Of a stretch of DNA of 6,016 nt, positions 1 to 4,958 are shown in pieces. Made by a program: the position numbers and the translations under genes. Below the pieces are notes generated by a model, which saw nothing but the letters and a program-made list of their open reading frames with translations, had not been told where the DNA came from and did not search any database. Within the stretch, counting starts at the first letter, position 1; the number at the start of each line of letters is the position of its first letter. Source of the DNA: Verrucomicrobiota bacterium (GTDB lineage: Bacteria; Verrucomicrobiota; Kiritimatiellia; CAIQIC01; Lenti-01); assembly GCA_022709625.1 (NCBI GenBank), contig JAKLIL010000122.1, positions 1 through 6,016 on the forward strand, in the 5' to 3' direction.

Positions 1-901
1 CATCTCCCAGGACCGAATTCGCGCTGCCATCCTTGGGCAAATGTTTTTCAAGCGCCGGCCAGGACCCTACGTCGTCCCAGGCGAACGTTCCACGGCAGAC
101 GACTATGTTGGGAGCGCGCTCCATGACGGCATAATCGATGGAAATCTTTTCCAGTCGTGGAAAATCCATTTCCAGTGCACGCAGGAACGCCTGTTCATCG
201 GGGCGACTGGCCCATACGTCGATTTTTTGCTCCAATTCCGGGCGGTAGGCGCCGAAGGCCCGACGGATGCTGCCGACCGACCATGCAAACATGCCCGAAT
301 TCCAGGCATACCGCCTAGTGGCCAAATAGGATTTGGCGGTTTCCGGATCGGGTTTTTCGACAAACCGCTTGGCGTGGCGGAATTCGATCGTCCCGGAGGT
401 TTTCCACGGCGCTCCGGACTCGATGTAGCCGTAGGCGCTGCTGGGTTCGCGCGGCTCGATTCCGATGGTCATGAGGACGTCGTTGGCCGCGCATAGTTCA
501 AGGCCGCGCCGCAGCGTGTCGCGGAACACCGGCAAATCGCCGATAATATGGTCGGCGGTCAGCACGCAGCAGACCGCGTTGGGATCGCGGCGCAGGATCC
601 ACGCGGTGCCCGCCGCGATGGCGGCGGCGGTGTCCCGTCCGACCGGTTCGCCAAGAACCGCAACCGGGCTCCCCTGCCCCAGCATTGCGCGAATCGGTTC
701 GACCAGGGATTGGTTGGTGACGATCAAGATACGCTCCGGCGGGACGACGCCCTCCAGGCGTTCCACCGCCTGGATGATCAAGGGTTGGCCGCCGACCAAT
801 GCCAAGAGTTGCTTGGGCCGCCGCGCCGTGCTCAAAGGCCAAAAACGTTCGCCCTTGCCCCCCGCCATTATGATTGCATACGCGTTCGCCAAACTAGCCA
901 T
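1..901 (-). CDS. manC: Mannose-1-phosphate guanylyltransferase (GDP-mannose pyrophosphorylase), 3' end cut by window edge
   Basis: Makes GDP-mannose from mannose-1-phosphate and GTP in the cytoplasm, a precursor for surface polysaccharides and glycans. 300 codons are visible and the reading frame is still open at the left edge. Seen in order: nucleotidyltransferase signature IMAGGKGERFWPLS (residues 11-24) with PKQLL after it, EPVGRDTAAAI (85-95), LTADHII (114-120), AYGYIE (156-161), FVEKPD (180-185), WNSGMF (200-205), SIDYAVME (254-261) and WDDVGSW (275-281). This order is diagnostic for the family. The usual PETGYGYI segment reads PSSAYGYI here, a mild variant. The ATG at 901 is chosen because an in-frame TAG lies about 20 nt upstream and the signature then begins at the usual distance from the N-terminus; no strong Shine-Dalgarno is visible. 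Short enzymes of this family run about 350 residues and long ones carry a C-terminal isomerase domain; the edge hides which this is. The gene symbol is by family; the short form is often left unnamed. Confidence 0.93.
   Translation of the reverse strand, partial: MASLANAYAIIMAGGKGERFWPLSTARRPKQLLALVGGQPLIIQAVERLEGVVPPERILIVTNQSLVEPIRAMLGQGSPVAVLGEPVGRDTAAAIAAGTAWILRRDPNAVCCVLTADHIIGDLPVFRDTLRRGLELCAANDVLMTIGIEPREPSSAYGYIESGAPWKTSGTIEFRHAKRFVEKPDPETAKSYLATRRYAWNSGMFAWSVGSIRRAFGAYRPELEQKIDVWASRPDEQAFLRALEMDFPRLEKISIDYAVMERAPNIVVCRGTFAWDDVGSWPALEKHLPKDGSANSVLGD
139..174. repeat. Four alternating TGGAAA/TTTCCA half-sites inside the guanylyltransferase gene
   Basis: On the plus strand the hexamers are TGGAAA (139-144), TTTCCA (148-153), TGGAAA (158-163) and TTTCCA (169-174), starting 9, 10 and 11 bp apart, close to one helical turn each. 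The central pair extends to a 7-bp inverted repeat, TTTTCCA-GTCG-TGGAAAA (147-164). The same hexamer pair forms the palindrome upstream of this gene. The stretch encodes residues around LEMDFPRLEKISI, which fits the family, so chance plus coding constraint is a real alternative to a protein-binding site. Confidence 0.45.
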
Positions 902-914
902 GACAGTGGTGGAT

Positions 915-931
915 TTTCCATACTATGGAAA
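915..931. promoter_or_regulatory. Perfect 17-bp palindrome, candidate operator upstream of the guanylyltransferase gene
   Basis: TTTCCATA-C-TATGGAAA is a perfect inverted repeat with 8-bp arms around a single central base. Its near edge is 13 bp upstream of the ATG at 901, where a bound protein could block transcription or ribosome loading. The spacer is too short for an RNA hairpin loop and no T-tract follows, so a terminator is unlikely and a dimeric DNA-binding protein site is the better reading. The cognate regulator is not in this window. Confidence 0.5.
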
Positions 932-944
932 TCATTTCAACGCC

Positions 945-963
945 TTTTCCATGCCACGGGAAA
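945..963. promoter_or_regulatory. Imperfect second copy of the TTTCCA/TGGAAA dyad
   Basis: The plus strand reads TTTTCCA-TGCCAC-GGGAAA; on the coding (minus) strand this is TTTCCC-GTGGCA-TGGAAAA. One half-site is perfect and the other has one change. Its centre is about 31 bp from the centre of the perfect palindrome at 915-931, roughly three turns of B-DNA, so both would face the same side of the helix. This supports a paired operator but does not prove it. Confidence 0.35.
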
Positions 964-1022
964 CGATCTTGGCCATGTCATGCGGCAATCCTGTTCCCAC
1001 TCCGCCCCCCATGCGGCCGGTT

Positions 1023-3227
1023 TTAGTACGGCACCGGCTGCATCCACTCGGGCAACTCGCCGGATTCGTCAGGAACATGGGGCGGCTCCACGGCTTTGGC
1101 TTCCGCCGCCGCGGCGGCTCGTTGGGCTTTAGCCTCTGCCCGGCGTTGGGCTTCGGCACGCCGCGTGGCTTCCGCGGCGTCGCGCCGTTCTTGGGCCAAG
1201 CGTTTCTTTTCCTCAGCCAAGGCGGCTTTCTCTTGCTTCACGCGTTCTTTTTCTTTCGCAAGACGCATCGCTTCCTCGGTTTTGCGCCGTTCTTCGGCCA
1301 GGCGGATTTTCTCTTGCTCCAGCCGGGACTTCTCCTCGGCCAGTTGCGCGACTTCTTGCGCTCGTCGTTTTTCCTCGGCCAAACGGGTGTTTTGTTCGGC
1401 ATCGCGAGCGGCGACTTCCCTGGCCATTGCCAGTTCAGCTTGGCGTCTCTCTAGCTCCTCGCGTTTTGTCCGAGCCGCCTGTTCCTGCTCTTGCCGGCGT
1501 TGCGCTTTAAGCATCTCGGCTTTGGCTTTCTTTTCCGCCGCCGCGGTCTTTTTCATCTCGAGATCGGCCTGGCGTTCGGCTTCCAGCCTGTGCGCCCGCT
1601 CTTCCTTCTGGGCTTTTTTGGCTGCGGCGGCGGCTTCGCGCTGCGCCGCTCTTTGCTGGCGTTTTTGCAGGGCCAATTCGTTCTTTGTAGGCTCGACGCT
1701 GACCAGCGGCAGTATTGCCGGTGGTTGTTCCGTCAGCGGCACGACCAGCCGGCTGCTGGATGATGGTTCTTCCCCGACCCCCTCCCCTGCGGGCTCCGCA
1801 ACCTTGGCGATTTTTTCTTCGGCCTGCATCAGCTCTTCTTGGGTTTGTCCAGGGGGGAATTCAATCGCTCGAGGGGATCCCTCTTGTGATTCGTCCATCG
1901 GCCCCTCGACCACCGATATCTCTTCGGCAGATGGGAGTACCGCCAATTCCGGTTCAACGGGAATCGGCGCTTCCGGCACCGTCGTTGTGGCCGGGGCTTC
2001 ATCAGGGGACGCCATCGACATGTCTTCGGCCACTTCTGGCGCCATGGTTTCGGTTTCCGTCGTCGTTACACTGGCCATACCGGCAGTGGCAACCTCCGCC
2101 GGCGTGGCAACGGGAACAACCTCGACTGATTCCGCAAGCGTTTCGAGCTCGGGCTCGATCATTGCCTCCGCTTCCGGCACCGCAAGGGGTTGTTCGGCCT
2201 CCGCCGCAACCGCTGGCACTTCGGCCGGAACGGCGCCTTCAACCGCCTGAACCGGTGCGACGACTTCCGGGACTTCTTCGGCAACTTCGACGGCAGGAGC
2301 GAGCTCGGGCTGCTCCGCAATCGCTGCGGATGCGGATTCTGCAATTGCCTCCGCTTCCGGCACCGCAAGGGGTTGTTCGGCCTCCGCCGCAACCGCCGGT
2401 ACTTCGGCCGGAACGGCGCCTTCAACCTCTTCAGCCGGCGCCGCAACGCTCGCCGGCGGCAAGGCGACTTCCGCCGGAGCTTGGGCTGCGATCAACGCGG
2501 CGTTTGCTTCGCCAACCTTAGCCGACTCCTGCAGCACGGATTGTTTCTGGAGCAAGGCCAGCACGGCATCGATCATCAACTGTTCAGCCGTCTTGTTTTG
2601 GGCGCGCAATTCGCCCTGCAACGCATCGGTGACGATGTGTTCGGCGATACGTTGGCCGCCGTCGGTTTGCCCGGCGATCAATTCCGCGACGGTCGTGTTG
2701 CTGTCTTGGGCCAGTTTGATGAGGCTGTTTTGGGCCTCGACCAGCAACTTCTGCATGGCGGTGTCGGAAACGTCCGTCTGGCGGACGGCCGCCGCGGTTT
2801 CCGGATTCAGCATGTCGATCCAGTGCTCCTTCATGTCTTCAGCCGTCTGGATGACGTAGCAGGCGTCCACAATGACGTAGTAGCGGCGCGAAATCTGGTC
2901 CACGGTTCCGGCAAAAGAATAGGTCCCGCCGGGGGTCAACTTCTGAAACTTGGGGGCTTCGCTCTCCGGAACCCAGACGGTACCGACGGTTTCGAGGTGC
3001 ATGGATTGGTAGTTCTTGCGATCGAGCCGCTGGAGACGGCCTTCCGGCAGCGCCTTCAAGACGTCGGTAAACAAAATGGCTCTGGCCCAGGAATTTTGCG
3101 GGCTGCGCACAAGGGAAGTGGCCTCGATCTTTTCGTAGGACTCCGCAGGAGAGGAAGTTGCCCATGCAGCGGCCCCGCCGGTCCAAAATACTGCCGCCAG
3201 CACCCAGCCCCATGTAATCCGCTTCAT
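1023..3227 (-). CDS. Exported protein with Ala/Pro/Glu-rich linker and long charged coiled coil; TolA-like in build only
   Basis: 734 residues from the ATG at 3227. Residues 1-23 form a signal peptide: MKR, a hydrophobic core, then AAAWA before TS, a good signal-peptidase I site. This start is preferred over the ATG at 3281, which would put 18 residues before the signal and lacks the AAAGGCGG ribosome-site-like stretch (3235-3242) just upstream of 3227. Residues 24-137 look like a small globular domain rich in beta strands (WARAILFTDVL, GGTYSFAGTVDQ, RYYVIVDACYVI). Residues 138-250 look helical. Residues 250-515 are a low-complexity Ala/Pro/Glu/Val linker with a repeated 27-residue unit (268-294 and 329-355). 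Residues 518-712 are an Ala/Glu/Lys/Arg helix with recurring LAEEK units, followed by a short Pro/Trp/Tyr tail ending at the stop. This resembles the extended helix of TolA, but there is no N-terminal anchor and no TolA/TonB C-terminal domain. I do not recognise the family. Inference: a periplasm-spanning spacer or scaffold protein. Confidence 0.85.
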   Translation of the reverse strand: MKRITWGWVLAAVFWTGGAAAWATSSPAESYEKIEATSLVRSPQNSWARAILFTDVLKALPEGRLQRLDRKNYQSMHLETVGTVWVPESEAPKFQKLTPGGTYSFAGTVDQISRRYYVIVDACYVIQTAEDMKEHWIDMLNPETAAAVRQTDVSDTAMQKLLVEAQNSLIKLAQDSNTTVAELIAGQTDGGQRIAEHIVTDALQGELRAQNKTAEQLMIDAVLALLQKQSVLQESAKVGEANAALIAAQAPAEVALPPASVAAPAEEVEGAVPAEVPAVAAEAEQPLAVPEAEAIAESASAAIAEQPELAPAVEVAEEVPEVVAPVQAVEGAVPAEVPAVAAEAEQPLAVPEAEAMIEPELETLAESVEVVPVATPAEVATAGMASVTTTETETMAPEVAEDMSMASPDEAPATTTVPEAPIPVEPELAVLPSAEEISVVEGPMDESQEGSPRAIEFPPGQTQEELMQAEEKIAKVAEPAGEGVGEEPSSSSRLVVPLTEQPPAILPLVSVEPTKNELALQKRQQRAAQREAAAAAKKAQKEERAHRLEAERQADLEMKKTAAAEKKAKAEMLKAQRRQEQEQAARTKREELERRQAELAMAREVAARDAEQNTRLAEEKRRAQEVAQLAEEKSRLEQEKIRLAEERRKTEEAMRLAKEKERVKQEKAALAEEKKRLAQERRDAAEATRRAEAQRRAEAKAQRAAAAAEAKAVEPPHVPDESGELPEWMQPVPY
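2161..2244 (-). repeat. 84-bp direct repeat, copy nearer the 3' end of the coiled-coil protein gene
   Basis: This matches 2344-2427 at 82 of 84 positions; the differences are at 2214 and 2217. The copies are offset by exactly 183 bp (61 codons), so the reading frame is kept. It encodes residues 329-355, with the core VPAEVPAVAAEAEQPLAVPE. The two differences are synonymous, and near-identity at DNA level implies recent duplication or ongoing gene conversion. Confidence 0.95.
2344..2427 (-). repeat. 84-bp direct repeat, copy nearer the 5' end of the coiled-coil protein gene
   Basis: Partner of 2161-2244. It encodes residues 268-294 of the exported protein, within the Ala/Pro/Glu/Val linker. 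The 99 bp between the copies encode similar but non-identical Ala/Glu/Pro-rich sequence. Recombination between the copies would add or remove 61 residues in frame, changing linker length without breaking the gene. Confidence 0.95.
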
Positions 3228-3262
3228 CGCAGTGCCGCCTTTATCCCAAAGTGTGAAAACGA

Positions 3263-3291
3263 ACTTTAAATCCAACGGCAATCCAAAGCAA
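3263..3291 (-). promoter_or_regulatory. Candidate sigma-70-like promoter for the coiled-coil protein gene
   Basis: On the minus strand TTGCTT (3286-3291) and TAAAGT (3263-3268) are separated by exactly 17 bp. Transcription would begin near 3256, giving a leader of about 29 nt before the ATG at 3227, which includes the AAAGGCGG ribosome-site-like stretch. The match is moderate and the lineage's sigma consensus is unknown, so this is a suggestion. It lies in the 99-bp gap after rarA. Confidence 0.35.
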
Positions 3292-3326
3292 GCGAATCCT
3301 CGGGGCGAAAACGGGCGGCGGAATCA

Positions 3327-4691
3327 TTATGCGCCAGCCGCCGGGGGGGGCTTTTTCCGGCGGGCGGCCTTGCGCAATTCGTCCCAATGCGCGATCCGTT
3401 GGCGAATAACTTCTTCGTACCCTTGGGAAGAGGGCACGTAGTAGATTTTCTCCGTCGGCACGTATTCCTGATCGACGAAATGTCCTTCGAAATCATGGGC
3501 GTATTGATAGCCGACATGCCCAAAAGCCTGGGCCGCGCGCTTCGAGCCGGTACTGCGCAGGTGGCGCGGGACCGGAAGCGTCCGTCCTTCCTTGACGTCG
3601 GCCGTAGCGGCCTCCAGGCCCATGTAGGCCGCGTTGCTTTTGGGCGCGGTCGCCAGATAGGTCGTGGCCTGGGCCAGCGCGATCCGGGCTTCCGGCATGC
3701 CCACGAAATCCACGGCTTCCAAGGCCGCCACGGCCACGCTCAAGCCCCGCGGGTCGGCGTTGCCGACGTCTTCGCTGGCCAAGATGACCAGCCGGCGCGC
3801 CACGAAGCGCGGATCTTCCCCGGCGTACAGCATCTTGGCGAGCCAATAGAGCGCCGCGTTCGGATCCGAGCCGCGGATGCTTTTGATGAACGCGGAGATC
3901 GTGTCGTAATGCTCGTCCTCGTCGTGGTCGTAGACAACGGCTTTTTTCTGGATGCTTTCTTCCGTGACGGCCCGGGTGATGTGGATCACGCCATCCGGAC
4001 CCGGCGGAGTCGTCAAGGCGGCGATTTCCAGGGCATTGAGCGCTCGCCGGGCATCGCCCTCGCATACCGCCGCCAAATGGGTGCTGGCGGCATCGTCCAT
4101 GGCGATCTTCAGGTGTCCCAAACCTTCGGGACTTGCGATCGACCGCCGCATTAACCGCGCGACGGCCTCCGGGCTCAGAGGTTCCAATTGAAATATCTTG
4201 CTCCGGGAAGTCAAGGGGTTGTTGATGAAGAAAAAGGGGTTGTGGGTGGTTGCCCCGATCAGCGTGACGGCCCCCTCTTCCACGAAAGGCAGCAGCACAT
4301 CCTGTTGCGCTTTATTGAACCGATGGATTTCGTCGATGAACAAGATGGTTTCGCGACCCGCCACCAGCCGGCGCTGTTTTGCCGCCTCGAGCGCTTGGCG
4401 CAGGCCCGCCACGTTCGACAACACGCCGCTGGTGCGATCAAAGGCGCGCCGGGTGGTGCGGGCAATGACTTCCGCCAGTGAAGTCTTGCCGCAACCGGGC
4501 GGGCCATACAAGATGATGCTCGAGAGCCGATCCGCTTCGATCGCCCGGCGCAACAACTTGCCTAGACCCAAAACATGGTCTTGCCCGACAATGTCCTCCA
4601 ACGTGCGTGGCCGCATCCGGGCGGCCAAAGGCCGGTGCGCAGAACTGGATTCCGCTTTTTCCGCCGGAGGTTGATCGAACAGATCGCTCAT
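3327..4691 (-). CDS. rarA: Replication-associated recombination protein A (RarA/MgsA), AAA+ ATPase
   Basis: 454 residues, matching the usual length of about 450. RarA is a clamp-loader-related ATPase that acts at stalled replication forks in the cytoplasm. Seen: the entry motif RMRPRTLEDIVGQDH (residues 26-39), Walker A GPPGCGKT (63-70), Walker B LFIDE (117-121) followed by IHRFNKAQQDVLLP, sensor 1 GATTHNP (146-152), the likely arginine finger R163 in LTSRSKIF, and sensor 2 GDARRALN (212-219). The C-terminal tetramerisation region follows, with YDTISAFIKSIRGSDPNAAL (262-281) and ASEDVGNADP (305-314). Sensor 1 has His where many proteins have Glu (TENP); all catalytic motifs are otherwise intact. 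The N-terminus MSDLFDQ resembles the usual short leader, supporting the ATG at 4691, although no strong Shine-Dalgarno is visible. The C-terminus ends in a basic, proline-rich tail encoded across a run of eight Cs. The gene lies 267 bp downstream of mutL, another genome-maintenance gene. Confidence 0.97.
   Translation of the reverse strand: MSDLFDQPPAEKAESSSAHRPLAARMRPRTLEDIVGQDHVLGLGKLLRRAIEADRLSSIILYGPPGCGKTSLAEVIARTTRRAFDRTSGVLSNVAGLRQALEAAKQRRLVAGRETILFIDEIHRFNKAQQDVLLPFVEEGAVTLIGATTHNPFFFINNPLTSRSKIFQLEPLSPEAVARLMRRSIASPEGLGHLKIAMDDAASTHLAAVCEGDARRALNALEIAALTTPPGPDGVIHITRAVTEESIQKKAVVYDHDEDEHYDTISAFIKSIRGSDPNAALYWLAKMLYAGEDPRFVARRLVILASEDVGNADPRGLSVAVAALEAVDFVGMPEARIALAQATTYLATAPKSNAAYMGLEAATADVKEGRTLPVPRHLRSTGSKRAAQAFGHVGYQYAHDFEGHFVDQEYVPTEKIYYVPSSQGYEEVIRQRIAHWDELRKAARRKKPPPAAGA
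3338..3363. repeat. 7-bp inverted repeat with homopolymer loop at the end of rarA
   Basis: The arms are CCGCCGG (3338-3344) and CCGGCGG (3357-3363), with a 12-nt loop of six Gs, a C and five Ts on the plus strand. It overlaps the last codons of rarA (the KKPPPAAG tail). No T-run follows on either side, so it does not qualify as a normal intrinsic terminator. It could form a hairpin in the mRNA just before the stop codon. The eight-base G/C run (3343-3350) is a potential slippage site. Confidence 0.4.
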
Positions 4692-4958
4692 GGGACCGTC
4701 GGCAGGATGCCAAACTTTCCCTTTTACCCCAATCCTTTTTTACCTCGGGAACGAGTTCTGCGTCTAGCGGCAAAACAGGCTGCACAATTTATGCTATTTG
4801 CAAATATCATAATATGTATCCCATTATTGATGAATTCGATGGAAATATGCCAATGCTTTCTTGAATCCGCGAAGGATAACGGTAAAAACGCATTGTTTGC
4901 TCCCCCAGTGCCCCTCCCCAGCCTGCTTTACACCCCGGCCCTGAGGACGCGCATTCTC
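4692..4958. other. Intergenic region between mutL and rarA with AT-rich core, likely rarA promoter region
   Basis: This is 267 bp with no credible gene on either strand. Bases 4781-4860 are about 30% GC, in sharp contrast to the GC-rich genes around them, as expected for a promoter. On the minus strand TTCATC (4829-4834) and TATGAT (4806-4811) are 17 bp apart; an alternative is TTGGCA (4848-4853) with AATAAT (4823-4828) at a long 19-bp spacing. A perfect 10-bp palindrome ATTTGCAAAT lies at 4796-4805, overlapping where RNA polymerase would bind in the first model. I cannot choose between the promoters by eye. No convincing intrinsic terminator for mutL is visible. Confidence 0.4.
4902..4941 (-). 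other. G-tract cluster just downstream of mutL, possible G-quadruplex
   Basis: Read on the minus strand (the mutL mRNA sense), five G-tracts occur: GGG, GGGG, GGGG, GGGG and GGGGG, separated by 2, 13, 1 and 4 nt. The cluster begins 18 nt after the mutL stop codon. It could fold into a G-quadruplex in the 3' untranslated RNA or in DNA, though one loop is long (13 nt). Its role, if any, might be 3'-end stability or termination; this is speculative. Confidence 0.3.

Noticed and set aside
902..1022. Intrinsic terminator after the coiled-coil protein gene
   Set aside because: The dyads here have very short spacers and no T-tract follows on the minus strand; they fit DNA-binding sites better than an RNA hairpin terminator.
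1096..2250. 384-codon open frame on the plus strand, Ser/Ala-rich
   Set aside because: It is antisense to the coiled-coil protein gene. The Ala/Glu/Lys-rich sense codons automatically give stop-poor Ser/Ala/Phe antisense sequence, and no protein family pattern is seen.
2161..2427. CRISPR-like or mobile repeat
   Set aside because: Only two long in-frame copies inside one coding sequence, with no short regular repeats or spacers and no transposase or terminal inverted repeats.
1023..3227. Naming the coiled-coil protein TolA or TonB
   Set aside because: It lacks the N-terminal membrane anchor and the C-terminal TolA/TonB domain; the similarity is only the composition of the helix and linker.
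2190..3269. 359-codon open frame on the plus strand, Arg/Gly/Phe-rich
   Set aside because: Antisense shadow of the same gene with unnatural composition; the minus-strand frame has a signal peptide, ribosome site and sensible domains.
3228..3281. Longer start at 3281 for the coiled-coil protein
   Set aside because: It would put 18 residues in front of a normal signal peptide and cover the candidate promoter; the ATG at 3227 has the better ribosome-site context.
3387..4154. 255-codon open frame on the plus strand
   Set aside because: Antisense to rarA, whose AAA+ motifs are unambiguous; no motif is seen in the antisense product.
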